A stretch of DNA of 64,000 nt from Lumbricus terrestris (GCA_949752735.1 OX457053.1:24359682-24423681); one strand, 5' to 3'; shown: positions 46,601 to 54,741, counted from the stretch's first letter. Notes: generated by a model from the sequence alone, not told the origin. A program made the numbers and translations.

Positions 46601-47493
46601 TTCACCGAGGGTTAATATTCAAAGAAAGCGCCTGGTTGAAAAAATATATCGAGTTGAATACTGATTTGAGAACTAAAGCTAAAAACGATTTTGAGAAGGA
46701 CTTTTTCAAGCTGATGAACAATAGCGTCTTCGGTAAAACAATTGAAGCTATAGAAAATCGTGTAGACATACGATTGGTGAGCGACGAGAAGGAGGCTATT
46801 AAGCTCACGGCGAAAACGAATTACGACAGAAGAACTATTTTCGACGAAAATCTCATCGCCGTTCACATGAAGAAGACCAAGCTATATTATAACAAGCCGA
46901 TATATCTAGGAATGTGCATCCTAGACTTGAGTAAGACTTTGATGTATGATTTTCATTATAATTACATCAAGGACAAGTATGGAGATAGGGCAAAGCTATT
47001 ATTCACAGATACGGATTCGTTAGCCTATGAAATAAGAACCGATGATTTCTATGCCGATATAGCTCCTGATGTTCGAAGCATGTTTGATACGTCGGACTAT
47101 CCAAAAGACCACCCATCCGGAATTGAAACCGGAGTGAACAAAAAGGTCATCGGTTTGTTTAAGGATGAAGCTTCAGGTAAACAGATTGAGGAATTCGTGG
47201 GGTTGAGATCCAAGTTGTATTCGTATAAGATGGCCGGCGTAGACCATAAGAAATGCAAAGGTGTAAAGAAGAATGTTGTCAAGAAAACGATAACCCACGA
47301 TGATTATAAGAACTGCTTGTTTACGAGGAAAGAACAATCGAGAAAAATGAACGTGATTCGATCCCATCTTCACGATATCTATACAGAAGAGGTAAACAAA
47401 GTAGCGCTATCAGCTGACGACGATAAAAGAGTCATAATGAAGGATGGCATTCATACTTTAGCATATGGACACTATTTATTGAAATCTACTTAA
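43642..47493 (+). CDS. Protein-primed family B DNA polymerase (pPolB), 1283 residues
   Basis: Replicates the element. Two SAP-like repeats at residues about 20-48 and 72-100 (LKELRQI...GYSKLRKAEL and VRELREI...GYSRLRKEEL) suggest DNA binding. The exonuclease motifs are present: YADFESF near 465, HNLTGYDSH near 618, YNISDVLLLADV near 781. A Cys/His endonuclease-VII-like insert (CHICGKALYD, then DHCHLTGKFRGAAH) lies between exo I and II, as in other Polintons. Polymerase motifs: YLDANNLYG near 878 (A), MNNSVFGKT near 1026 (B), FTDTDS near 1121 (C). All catalytic aspartates are kept, so it looks functional. The frame extends 22 codons upstream to 43576, but the ATG at 43642 has a TATA box and the AAAATG context seen at other genes here. 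The next gene starts 20 bases after the stop. Confidence 0.96.
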   Translation: MDCTTRLKDKKSQYKMNYTAYNLKELRQIPKQRGQKGYSKLRKAELIAFIKHGDRLGARAPDIKAPTRTPGTVRELREIIKRRKQKGYSRLRKEELTAYLEKNTWKHLKSKNQSFPDWLASEISQLPPQVKPPVHRFKLRETATAIKGFTKRYTIEGNNRVDATSFLKAVRPQVVRLLAKNRGVKVQLNLMCVMEKVDIKSGEIATAEPNFKSKTDIILEATDVKEIYTNAVDKIKESMASYQMRGSNWRFRAVLKLDIDTVVYKPLKGSSYIQLPEYLANKKAIINPKNEDDECFKWCITRALNPVDDHPERITKDLKEQSKKLDWSGIEFPVAVNANIIQKFERHNNISVSVFGYEGEVYPLHISAHESYTRVDLLIISEEEKKHYCWIKNFNKLLAHRTEKSHNSMHYCRRCLIGYRTIESLNKHSEYCSQQDAQRIELPPPGTMLSFNNHFKSMEVPFVIYADFESFIKPIDTCQPDPSTSYTNKYQKHTPSSFCYYVKCFDDSVYSQDPVTYAAENEDDDVAQKFIDSLVENIKRIYNQFKFPKDMIFGKTEKKCYEEAINCHICGKALYDPENPDNIRVRDHCHLTGKFRGAAHTICNLKYKVPKFFPVVFHNLTGYDSHLFVKKLRGGDNEKINCIPCNEEKYISFSREIVVGKFINKEGKEKEVKRELRFIDSFRFMPASLDALSKNLRKDQCKIISKYYSGNKLDLLLRKGVYPYDYVDGVERLNETELPPKHNFYSKLNDSGISDEDYEHARTVWDKFGCKTLRDYHNLYNISDVLLLADVFENFRGVCNEHYKLDPAWYFTSPGLAWDAALKLTAVQLELLSDYDMLLMIKQGIRGGVSTISNRYGKANNKYMGEAYDPTQPSTFIPYLDANNLYGWAMCKPLPTHDFKWMTDNELSDWKSITERDGVGCILEVDLEYPEELHDLHNDYPLAPESVKPPGSVVAKLIPNLNDKKKYVVHYGNLKLYESLGLKIVKIHRGLIFKESAWLKKYIELNTDLRTKAKNDFEKDFFKLMNNSVFGKTIEAIENRVDIRLVSDEKEAIKLTAKTNYDRRTIFDENLIAVHMKKTKLYYNKPIYLGMCILDLSKTLMYDFHYNYIKDKYGDRAKLLFTDTDSLAYEIRTDDFYADIAPDVRSMFDTSDYPKDHPSGIETGVNKKVIGLFKDEASGKQIEEFVGLRSKLYSYKMAGVDHKKCKGVKKNVVKKTITHDDYKNCLFTRKEQSRKMNVIRSHLHDIYTEEVNKVALSADDDKRVIMKDGIHTLAYGHYLLKST

Positions 47494-47513
47494 GAAAAAA
47501 ATCCTAATATAAA

Positions 47514-48320
47514 ATGACAGACTCAATTGTATGCACCAATTGCAAAATGGAAAAAAGCTTAACTGAATTTTACAAAAACAAACGTAATAATAGTGGCTAT
47601 TTCGCTTCTTGTAAAAAGTGTGTCATTATCAAAACGAAGGAACTTAGACAAAAATACTCGGAGCTTGAAGTGAGGGAAACAAAAAACAAAAAAGTTTGCT
47701 GCTGCTGTAAGATTGAAAAAAGTTTGGATGAATTTCATAAAGATAAAAGACAAAAGAACGGAAGTTATCCGAGCTGCAAAATGTGTCATAATACCAAAGC
47801 AAAGGAGCGTGCGCATAAATATGCAATGCTAGAGAACAGAGAAACGAAGGAAAGAAAAGTTTGTAGCGGCTGTAAAATAGAGAAGAACATATCGGAATAC
47901 GATAAAAATCGATTCCAAAAAGACGGATATACTAATGTTTGCAAAAATTGTAGACATAAATATTATCTAGCCCAACGGCGTGATAAAATGACAGGCCTAA
48001 AATGTGAAATGGAAATCCCAGAATGTCTCAAAAGTAAACTCGGTATCGGCCTTAAAACATTCACGAAATGGATCGAGTTCCAGTTTGAAGAGGGTATGAA
48101 TATGGACAATAACGGCTCGGTTTGGCATCTCGATTTTGTTTTGCCAATATCATCGTTCGACTTGTCAGATGAAAAAGAACTTGATAAAGCTATGAATTGG
48201 ATGAATATTTGCCCGGTACTATTGGAAAAAAATATACAAAAAGCGAACAAAATAGAGCAGAGGGAAAAAGCGTATAATTTTATAAAATATTTAGAAGAAA
48301 CAAATAAAAATGAGTTTTGA
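47514..48320 (+). CDS. Zinc-ribbon protein with HNH-like C-terminus, 268 residues
   Basis: Three tandem zinc-ribbon repeats of about 55 residues each start CTNCKMEKS, CCCCKIEKS and CSGCKIEKN and close with CKKC, CKMC and CKNC. The C-terminal 80 residues contain WHLDFVLPISSFDLSD, then MNWMNICPVLLEKNIQKANK. This matches the pattern of viral HNH endonucleases (W-H-x-D-H-x-x-P ... N-x-x-P ... N-x-x-K), but the metal-binding His after Asp is Phe here. It may therefore be inactive or divergent. A role in DNA processing or regulation is plausible but unproven. Its end overlaps the start of the protease gene by 11 bases. Confidence 0.7.
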   Translation: MTDSIVCTNCKMEKSLTEFYKNKRNNSGYFASCKKCVIIKTKELRQKYSELEVRETKNKKVCCCCKIEKSLDEFHKDKRQKNGSYPSCKMCHNTKAKERAHKYAMLENRETKERKVCSGCKIEKNISEYDKNRFQKDGYTNVCKNCRHKYYLAQRRDKMTGLKCEMEIPECLKSKLGIGLKTFTKWIEFQFEEGMNMDNNGSVWHLDFVLPISSFDLSDEKELDKAMNWMNICPVLLEKNIQKANKIEQREKAYNFIKYLEETNKNEF

Positions 48321-48744
48321 GACAAACAAAAATATAAACGTCGAAGGCATCGTACTGCCTAATATCCCTCTCTCAAACATACAGTTGATTGATGCCGCGA
48401 AGAAACTGAAAATCCCAAACTTCAGAGGTGTCTTCTTACGAGACGAACTACCGAAGAAACCTAACCGAAATGAGTGCGGGATACTAAACTTGGATGACTC
48501 GCAAGGAAGTGGGACCCACTGGTGCTCGTTTTTAAAGAAGGGCAAGGATAAAATATATTTTGACAGCTACGGCCTACAACCACCCACAGAACTCGTCAAG
48601 TATTTACATAGTCCTGTGTACTACAATAGTGAACGAATTCAACCGGATAATGAAGTGTTTTGTGGTCATCTATGTTTGTATGTTTTGAAAAAGACGATGA
48701 CTGATGGTTGTAAATTTCAAAATGTTATCAATAGTTTGTATTAA
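48310..48744 (+). CDS. Adenain-like maturation cysteine protease, 144 residues
   Basis: The catalytic set of the adenovirus protease/Ulp1 fold is visible: His70 in GSGTHWCSF, Asp85 in YFDSYG, the oxyanion Gln111 in RIQPDNE, and Cys118 in FCGHLCLYVL. Proteases of this family cleave capsid and core precursors during virion maturation. The length is short for adenain (about 200) but usual for Polintons. It starts within the end of the previous gene, at AAATAAAAATG. Confidence 0.93.
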   Translation: MSFETNKNINVEGIVLPNIPLSNIQLIDAAKKLKIPNFRGVFLRDELPKKPNRNECGILNLDDSQGSGTHWCSFLKKGKDKIYFDSYGLQPPTELVKYLHSPVYYNSERIQPDNEVFCGHLCLYVLKKTMTDGCKFQNVINSLY

Positions 48745-48761
48745 TATTATCGCGTAATAAA

Positions 48762-49418
48762 ATGCCAGTCGATAAATTTGGGCACACCGATGTTGGGACT
48801 ACGACAAGAGTAATTGCCGGCGGCGTCACATTAACTCAGGCAAACAGTACTTTTCTAAGGGTTGATGGGGCAAACCCTGTTACTGGAGATCTAGATATGA
48901 ATGGCCGCGTGATAAAAGGCCTACCTACAGCGAATACTTCGGAAGCGGGAAAAGACGAGGCACTAAGTCGAGGACAGGTTATGGATTTAATAACGAAATA
49001 CATCGATGCAGCGGCAAAAAATGCAATCGGGCCCGCGATTAACGCTTACACTCCAGGTTCACAATACATAGACGCTAATACTTTCACAAGAGTTTCTTTC
49101 GAAATAGTAAGATTCAAAAGAGATAGCGCCATTAGTGCGAAACTGACTCGTTTCACTCCTGGTAAAGCCGGTTGCTATATCGTTTCGATGTGCGTAGAAT
49201 TTGAAGGCCTCGGTATGATTAGTAGTACTAGTAATTACGTCTACCTTTATAAAAATGAAGGGGTGGAGATGCAAATTTCAGGCGAAGCGGATTTTAAGGC
49301 AACGATTAGTCGCGTAGTTTTTCTAACCGAAACCGATTATCTCGAGATTCACGTTTATTCAACCGACCAAACATCCATAATAGCGAGAGACTTTTCCGTC
49401 GCATTCTTACGACCATAG
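48762..49418 (+). CDS. Fibre-like virion protein 1, 218 residues
   Basis: The N-terminal 75 residues (PVDKFGHTDVGTTTRVIAGG, then GDLDMNGRVIKGLP) resemble the attachment segment of phage and adintovirus tail-fibre proteins, where a DMNG-x-x-I-x-G-L motif precedes the shaft. The C-terminal domain (FTPGKAGCYIVSMCVEF, LTETDYLEIHVYS, DFSVAFLRP) has the beta pattern of trimeric C1q/TNF-like heads. A receptor-binding spike is inferred. The next gene is a paralogue: nearly identical at the N-terminus in DNA and protein, strongly diverged at the head. Confidence 0.65.
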   Translation: MPVDKFGHTDVGTTTRVIAGGVTLTQANSTFLRVDGANPVTGDLDMNGRVIKGLPTANTSEAGKDEALSRGQVMDLITKYIDAAAKNAIGPAINAYTPGSQYIDANTFTRVSFEIVRFKRDSAISAKLTRFTPGKAGCYIVSMCVEFEGLGMISSTSNYVYLYKNEGVEMQISGEADFKATISRVVFLTETDYLEIHVYSTDQTSIIARDFSVAFLRP

Positions 49419-49447
49419 CGGCTGAAAAAAATAATCTGTTTATAAAA

Positions 49448-50191
49448 ATGCCTGTTGATAAATTTGGGCACACCGATGTTGGAACTACGACAAGAGTAAT
49501 TGCTGGAGGTGTCACTCTTAGTCAAGTAAACAATACTTTTCTAAGGTTAGATGGAGCGAGTTCGGCTACTGGTGATCTAAATATGAATGGTAACTGCATC
49601 AAAGGTCTACCTATAACGAATAATCCGGATGCAGGAATGGATGAGGCTCTAAGTTATGCACAAGCCTTTGATTTGATAACGAATCACGATGGCATTCCTT
49701 CCAACGATAATCATTTGACAAATAAAAAATATGTCGACGAACAAATTGCTTTGATAGTATCTAGAGACGAATTCTTTGGCCCGGCGTTTAGTGCTTTCAC
49801 CTCCGCTGCTCAGGCTATCACCGCTAGCACCTCCACGACAGTAAATTTTAATACAAAAAGATTCGATCCGGATAATTGTTTCATCAATTCTAAACGATTC
49901 TTTCCTCAGAAAGCTGGATGTTATATGGTTTCGGTGTTTGTGGAATTTCACGCCGATACTGTTAGAACTTCTGGTAATGTTTCCTTGGTCAAAACTGGGA
50001 GGGTGTACATGAAGATGCCCGGTGGTGGAGGTGATTTCGGTGGTGGGGGTACGGCTGGAGCGAATAATAATGTATCGGGTACTTGTCTAGTTCGATTAAC
50101 TAATACCGACTATCTCGAGATAGCTGTTATAGCAAACGCTGACTCAAACATTGAGGCACATGACTTTTCAGCTGCATACTTACGGCCTTAA
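49448..50191 (+). CDS. Fibre-like virion protein 2, 247 residues
   Basis: Paralogue of the preceding gene. Same N-terminus (PVDKFGHTDVGTTTRVIAGG; GDLNMNGNCIKGLP), a longer middle (KKYVDEQIALIV, as in phage fibres), and a diverged head with a Gly-rich loop (GGGGDFGGGGTAG) before the conserved LTNTDYLEIAV and DFSAAYLRP. The tandem duplication with conserved anchor and variable head suggests two alternative or mixed spikes. It ends 57 bases from the convergent capsid gene. Confidence 0.65.
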   Translation: MPVDKFGHTDVGTTTRVIAGGVTLSQVNNTFLRLDGASSATGDLNMNGNCIKGLPITNNPDAGMDEALSYAQAFDLITNHDGIPSNDNHLTNKKYVDEQIALIVSRDEFFGPAFSAFTSAAQAITASTSTTVNFNTKRFDPDNCFINSKRFFPQKAGCYMVSVFVEFHADTVRTSGNVSLVKTGRVYMKMPGGGGDFGGGGTAGANNNVSGTCLVRLTNTDYLEIAVIANADSNIEAHDFSAAYLRP

Positions 50192-50248
50192 AATTCGAAA
50201 CCATATTTAGTTTTGAATTTACACATTTCCACAGTACAAGATATTTCT

Positions 50249-51535
50249 TTAGTTCATAGCGACAATTTTGTTACCATCCGATTGAAACTTGAATAACTTA
50301 TCATAAATCACCACCGCGTACGCTTGTGTATTAACCGGCGGATTAGCACCAAAAGTACCTTTGATCTGGATATTGACTGTCGAGCCCTTCAGACGCTCGC
50401 ATTGATTGCTTACATCAAACACCATAATCGGGAACAGGTCTTTGAAGTCTGCTGGTGTGATATTGCTTTGCGTTATCTGTTCGTCCATTCCGTAGAATTT
50501 TTCGCTAAACGTGGCCGCTTCTCGGTACGCTCGTGAGAATTGCTGATTCGGGAATGATAGGTTGTAACCGGCGGCTGGGTATTGATCACCGTTTATCGTC
50601 ACGAACAAGTTATTCATATTGCAATGATCGAAAATCGATGGGTTTTTTTCTTGATCACCGCCTCGATCGATTTGAAATCCAACTATGATATACCTAGGTT
50701 GTTCAGGAGATGTCTTGAAACCAAGTTGCCAGCAATAGTTTCTAGATGGTTGGACGGACATAGTTTCGCATTGGCGAGCCCTGAATCCAAATAGCAACGA
50801 TGCTTTCGATTCGATAATTTTGTTCAATTGGTTGTCCTCCATAAGAGATGGTTTAACCTGTGGCATAAACCACGAGATTTTATCAAGTCTAACTGCCCCA
50901 GCACCCGCAGCAGCGAGTCTAAAAATTGCATCGTCGTCGGCTTTACGAACAAGACTTAGCGTATGTTTCACACCATAAACAACCTTGTCGTAATCATCGC
51001 AAAATCCAAAAATATGTTTCAACGGAACGATGAAGCTAAACGTGCCCTTGTCCCCCGGTTTTCGAATTAGATACGACTGTCTGACGGCGAAACCTAGATT
51101 ATCCGCGATAACAGCCGTCGTGCCACTGTCCTTGTACCACAGCTGATTTAACCCTTGTGCTAGTTGAAAATCATTTGGGTATTTGAGTAATCCGAGCATC
51201 GTCGTTGCTTGGCCTGGGTGAAATAACGATTCAATTTCTTGGCCCGACATGAAATACGAAATTTGGCTGAATAGGTGCATGAGTCCATTATTCGTAAGGG
51301 CTACAGCATCGGCATTGACGTAAAAGGTGTTGTCCGCCTTCAACAATCTACCCTCGAATAATAGATAAGATTCCGCTGGATGGCAGTAAAGACCTTGAGT
51401 TTCGATGTTAATTTCTATTCGCCCCGCGGTGTTTAGATTCGCTCCCGTTATCGGGTTATACTCGTAACATTCGTAGCGCTCAATACCCTCATCAATCTCA
51501 GGTTCATCGTTAATTCTTAGAATATCAGACTTCAT
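50249..51535 (-). CDS. Candidate major capsid protein (double jelly-roll, F54H12.2-like), 428 residues
   Basis: The largest structural gene on the minus strand. N-terminal RINDEPEIDEGIERYECYEY, then beta-rich sequence with YNPITGANLNTAG, PLKHIFGFCDDYDKVVYGVKH and SWFMPQVKPS, patterns I recall from the Polinton/adintovirus capsid family annotated in animals as F54H12.2-like. The major capsid protein would assemble the icosahedral shell as pseudo-hexameric trimers. It is shorter than many Polinton hexons (over 500 residues), so the assignment rests on position and family resemblance, not on a visible active site. The start is in AATAAAATG context. Confidence 0.72.
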   Translation of the reverse strand: MKSDILRINDEPEIDEGIERYECYEYNPITGANLNTAGRIEINIETQGLYCHPAESYLLFEGRLLKADNTFYVNADAVALTNNGLMHLFSQISYFMSGQEIESLFHPGQATTMLGLLKYPNDFQLAQGLNQLWYKDSGTTAVIADNLGFAVRQSYLIRKPGDKGTFSFIVPLKHIFGFCDDYDKVVYGVKHTLSLVRKADDDAIFRLAAAGAGAVRLDKISWFMPQVKPSLMEDNQLNKIIESKASLLFGFRARQCETMSVQPSRNYCWQLGFKTSPEQPRYIIVGFQIDRGGDQEKNPSIFDHCNMNNLFVTINGDQYPAAGYNLSFPNQQFSRAYREAATFSEKFYGMDEQITQSNITPADFKDLFPIMVFDVSNQCERLKGSTVNIQIKGTFGANPPVNTQAYAVVIYDKLFKFQSDGNKIVAMN

Positions 51536-51561
51536 TTTATTGAAGAATAATATTTTTTTTA

Positions 51562-51996
51562 TTACGCGACCTTCATTCCCGCACCGTTTTGTCGACGCAC
51601 TAAATCTTGGATTGATATGGCATTCTTCGAGCCACTTCCCATCATCAGATTATTGATATTCTCCGGATTCACCCCGACGCTACTAAGTCGTGACATAATA
51701 TCACGAGTTTCCTGCGTAACCGGAATAATATTTTTCTTTGAGGAGGCCAACAGTTTTGCCGCAGCTTTCTCTACTAATCTTTTACCGGCATCGGTTGCGG
51801 CTGATTTCCCAACATCTATCGCCTTTTTCCCAATTTCTATCGCCACGTCTTTACTAGCACTAAGAGCTCTCGTTGCTAACTGTTTGGCGGCGTTCGATGT
51901 GGCTAGTCTTTTGAAAAATCCTGAAATAGTATCAATTATACCGGATCCACCGATAACGTATCGCTTCCTATAACTCCTTCTATTAATGATCAGCAT
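51562..51996 (-). CDS. Small basic virion-like protein, 144 residues
   Basis: Starts with a very basic stretch (NRRSYRKRYVIGGSG), then an amphipathic segment (IIDTISGFFKRL) and Ala/Lys-rich helices (AAKQLATRALSASKD; AIDVGKSAATDAGKR), ending NGAGMKVA. The composition recalls adenovirus core or pVI-like proteins, which bind DNA or membranes within the virion. No motif proves a function. It sits directly upstream of the capsid gene and overlaps the end of the next gene by 14 bases. Confidence 0.55.
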   Translation of the reverse strand: MLIINRRSYRKRYVIGGSGIIDTISGFFKRLATSNAAKQLATRALSASKDVAIEIGKKAIDVGKSAATDAGKRLVEKAAAKLLASSKKNIIPVTQETRDIMSRLSSVGVNPENINNLMMGSGSKNAISIQDLVRRQNGAGMKVA

Positions 51997-52897
51997 TTTT
52001 TAATATCAACATTATATTTTTGTAAGTATCCTTGTTCATCACTCCTTGTCGTAGTAACGCGTCGCATATCGTTACGAGCTCGTTTCTTACCCCGGTGTTA
52101 CCCGCGTTGAAGTCGTTAACTAATAACTCTAGCCGTTTCGCTAATACATTTGGGTCTTCGGAGATGACGATTACACCGACGCCTTTACCTACCGTTCCTG
52201 GGGCCTTCTTTTGAATCTTTCCCCATATCGGTCTGATAATTTGATTATATTTGGCGCCCACAGATGATCTAGGTCTGTTTGGATTTTTTTCCTGTCTTAA
52301 AGCATTCGTCACATCTAGAATCTCTGCGTAATCAACCATGTCATTATCATCATATATCGCGGCATTCGGTTCTTTCAGCGTCAACAACTCCCAAAGACCG
52401 GGTGTTCCTCTGTAAGTCTTATTTCCAACCGTCACGTCGTCTCCTTGAATCGAAATCGGAGTGTCACCGATATAGAATTGGTTATTTTTTTCTTTTATTC
52501 CAAACGTAGTGTCGGCGATTTTTTTATCGGAGAGGTATTGACGAAGGTACTTTGTCGCCATATCTCCAAAATACAGGGTTTTGATATCCTCAATCGGATT
52601 GGGGTTATTCGCTTCTATCGCCGGACGCTGAAGGCCCTGTAACGAAGGAAGTGCTTGTAGCGCATTTGAAGTTTTTACCGAATTTTGGTTGATCGCGGAC
52701 AATAAGACATTTTGCTCTTTGGAAATTGCGGATTGGGAATCGACGATAGGTTTGAAGAACTTGGTTAAATCTTGCTGAAGCCCCGAATCTCCTAATTTCT
52801 CCGATAAAAAGTTTTGTTGGATATTCTTCTTTGTTTTCAGATAATCTGCAATGAAAACGTCTCTTTTCGTGGGGTCACTGATTTTTACAAACGGCAT
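51983..52897 (-). CDS. Conserved Polinton virion-type protein with SDPTKR N-terminal module, 304 residues
   Basis: Recognised as a recurrent Polinton family by GTPGLWELLTLKEP, YAEILDVTNALRQEKNPNRP and SVGAKYNQIIRPIWG. The biochemical role is unknown. The first 42 residues (FVKISDPTKRDVFIADYLKT ... LGDSGLQ) are shared with the two small genes just upstream (53369 and 53892), so this module has been copied. There is a coiled segment at about 45-85. Its upstream region contains the 100-base block repeated before those genes. Probably structural. Confidence 0.6.
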   Translation of the reverse strand: MPFVKISDPTKRDVFIADYLKTKKNIQQNFLSEKLGDSGLQQDLTKFFKPIVDSQSAISKEQNVLLSAINQNSVKTSNALQALPSLQGLQRPAIEANNPNPIEDIKTLYFGDMATKYLRQYLSDKKIADTTFGIKEKNNQFYIGDTPISIQGDDVTVGNKTYRGTPGLWELLTLKEPNAAIYDDNDMVDYAEILDVTNALRQEKNPNRPRSSVGAKYNQIIRPIWGKIQKKAPGTVGKGVGVIVISEDPNVLAKRLELLVNDFNAGNTGVRNELVTICDALLRQGVMNKDTYKNIMLILKNADH

Positions 52898-52997
52898 TTG
52901 TAATTAAAAATATAATGTTTTCAGACGTGTGAAAAAACATAAGTTGGACGTATTTCCAGACATGTTTTCACGTATGTTAGTCTTTTTGATAGATTCG

Positions 52998-53369
52998 TTA
53001 TTTTTCTCCTGCCTGACTTCTTCTCACCGCGTCCATCACGACTTTAATTTTACTTCTAATCTCTTCTTTCTTGTTATTGAATTTTTCAATCTCGCTAAGC
53101 ATCAGCGAATATTCCTCATCTGAAATGTTATCGTCCTCGAGAGCTTTTGAAATATAGTCGCAGATCGTGTTGAGTTTCACGTCGACTAGCGTTTTGATCT
53201 TTTCATTCATCATCAGCTTTTTAGTGATGCAGCTGGCGATTATACTTTGCAGCCCCGAATCTCCCAATCTCTCCGATAAAAAGTTTTGTCGAATATCCTG
53301 CTTTGTTTTCAGATATTCCGCAACGATAGAGTCTCTTTTCGGTGGGTCGGTGATTTTTTGAAACGACAT
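52998..53369 (-). CDS. Small chimeric paralogue: SDPTKR module joined to the EEYSLxLSEI module, 123 residues
   Basis: The start is taken at 53369 (AATTAAAATG), where the homologous N-terminus SFQKITDPPKRDSIVAEYLK begins; an in-frame ATG at 53429 lies in the repeated upstream block. Residues 1-42 match the gene at 51983-52897. Residues about 55-115 (KLNTICDYISKALEDDN, then ISDEEYSLMLSEIEKF) match the C-terminal part of the membrane protein at 54001. It looks like a fusion of two Polinton modules without the PGLWELL core or the membrane segments. Function unknown. Confidence 0.6.
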   Translation of the reverse strand: MSFQKITDPPKRDSIVAEYLKTKQDIRQNFLSERLGDSGLQSIIASCITKKLMMNEKIKTLVDVKLNTICDYISKALEDDNISDEEYSLMLSEIEKFNNKKEEIRSKIKVVMDAVRRSQAGEK

Positions 53370-53514
53370 TTTAATTAAGTAAAAAAATAATGTTTTCAGA
53401 CGTGTTTTTTTGACATGTTTCAAAAACATAAGGTGAACGTATTTCCCAACGTAACGACATACGTCTACATGTTTTCACGTATGTTACTCTTTTTTGATAG
53501 ATTCGTTATTTTTC

Positions 53515-53892
53515 TCAAACATAGATTGCAAGTACCTCCTGACTTATTACTTGATTGCGTAACGATTCCGCTATGGTTGTAATCTTATTGCCCCAAATTT
53601 CTTTAATATCGCTTAGAATCAGATAATATTCCTCAACTGAAATGATATCATCCACGAGAGCTTTTGTAATATGGTCGCTGATCGTGTTGAGTTTCGCGAC
53701 AGCTTGCGTTTTGATTTCTTCGTGCTTCTCAGCTTTCATCATCTGATTTTTATAGCTGTCGATTAAACTTCCCATCTCCGAATCACCTATTAAACCCCAT
53801 AAAATTTGTTGATTATGTTCATCGATTATTTTCAGATTTTCTACAACGAAATCGGCTCTTTTCGCGGGATCGGTTATTTTTTGAAACGACAT
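53515..53892 (-). CDS. Second small chimeric paralogue, 125 residues, diverged
   Basis: Same arrangement as its neighbour: N-terminus SFQKITDPAKRADFVVENLK, C-terminal module KLNTISDHITKALVDD, then SVEEYYLILSDI. It is more diverged in the middle and has a different tail (SQEVLAIYV). It is open throughout, so either it is expressed or the duplication is recent. Confidence 0.55.
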   Translation of the reverse strand: MSFQKITDPAKRADFVVENLKIIDEHNQQILWGLIGDSEMGSLIDSYKNQMMKAEKHEEIKTQAVAKLNTISDHITKALVDDIISVEEYYLILSDIKEIWGNKITTIAESLRNQVISQEVLAIYV

Positions 53893-54000
53893 TTTAATTA
53901 AGTAAAAAAAATAATGTTTTCAGACGTGTTTTTTTGACATGTTTCAAAAACATAAGTTGGACGTATTTCCCAACGTAACGACATACGTCTACACGATTTA

Positions 54001-54690
54001 TTACGTGTACGTGTTAGACGCCGCTCCATTAGGTTTGTTATTTTTTTCAAGCATGGTTTGAAAGTACTGCATGACTTCTCCTTTTCCGCGATCGATGAGT
54101 GATTGTTTCGCTTCCTCGTCTAGCGCAACTTTAATCTTAGTTTTAATTTCTTCTTTCATACTATTGAATTTATCAATCTCGCTTAAAATCAAAGAATATT
54201 CCTCGTCTGAAATGTTATCGTCCTCGAGGGCTTTTGAAATATGGTCGCTGATCGTGTTGAGCTTTGCGTCGGCTAGCGTTTTGATCTTTTCATGCTTCTC
54301 CGCCTTCAGAGCAAGCTTTTTACTGATTATGTTGCCTATTATACCTATTATCCCCGCGCCTAATGCTGCTCCTTCCATAGCAATAACAATGGGTGTTGCG
54401 ATTACAGTGGATAAAACTCCTATTCCTGAAATTCCTAGTCCCATCGACGCCAGCATGAGGGTGCTACCTACTGCACCGATTACGCTTACACTTCTGTGAT
54501 ACTTTTTACTCAACGCTGCTCTTTTGTCTCGTTCTTGCTCGATTTCCTTTTTAATTTTGCTAATCTTTTGAAGACGAAACGTTTGCATAGGTCCTCCACC
54601 GATAGGCTTATGTATTTCACCTTCTGGTGCGGTGGGTGTTAGATTTGGATAGAGCTTGTTGTCTGTTTTGTAGTCTTCATGATACTCCAT
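54001..54690 (-). CDS. Conserved Polinton membrane protein, 229 residues
   Basis: The start is taken at 54690 (AATAAAAACAATG) because the 14 preceding codons look non-coding. Seen: an acidic/Pro N-terminus, a charged helix (KISKIKKEIEQERDKRAAL), then two hydrophobic segments at about 68-90 and 92-120 (GLGISGIGVLSTVIATPIVI). The cytoplasmic-type C-terminus carries KLNTISDHISKALEDDN and ISDEEYSLILSEIDKF. This arrangement is recurrent in Polintons. It could be a viroporin or internal membrane-active virion protein; no function is established. Its C-terminal module was reused in the two small genes downstream. Confidence 0.65.
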   Translation of the reverse strand: MEYHEDYKTDNKLYPNLTPTAPEGEIHKPIGGGPMQTFRLQKISKIKKEIEQERDKRAALSKKYHRSVSVIGAVGSTLMLASMGLGISGIGVLSTVIATPIVIAMEGAALGAGIIGIIGNIISKKLALKAEKHEKIKTLADAKLNTISDHISKALEDDNISDEEYSLILSEIDKFNSMKEEIKTKIKVALDEEAKQSLIDRGKGEVMQYFQTMLEKNNKPNGAASNTYT

Positions 54691-54741
54691 TGTTTTTATT
54701 AAACACAATATTATTTTTTTCCGATAACTCAAACCGGCCGT

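Larger units (their letters stand above)
52911..54000. repeat. Three copies of an upstream block between the small minus-strand genes
   Basis: A block with AATGTTTTCAGACGTG, then ACATAAG and GACGTATTTCC, and a CATGTTTTCACGTATGTTA end occurs at about 52911-52995, 53389-53500 and 53911-53990, each between two genes. Together with the gene copies this shows tandem duplication of a unit of roughly 500 bp. Confidence 0.75.
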
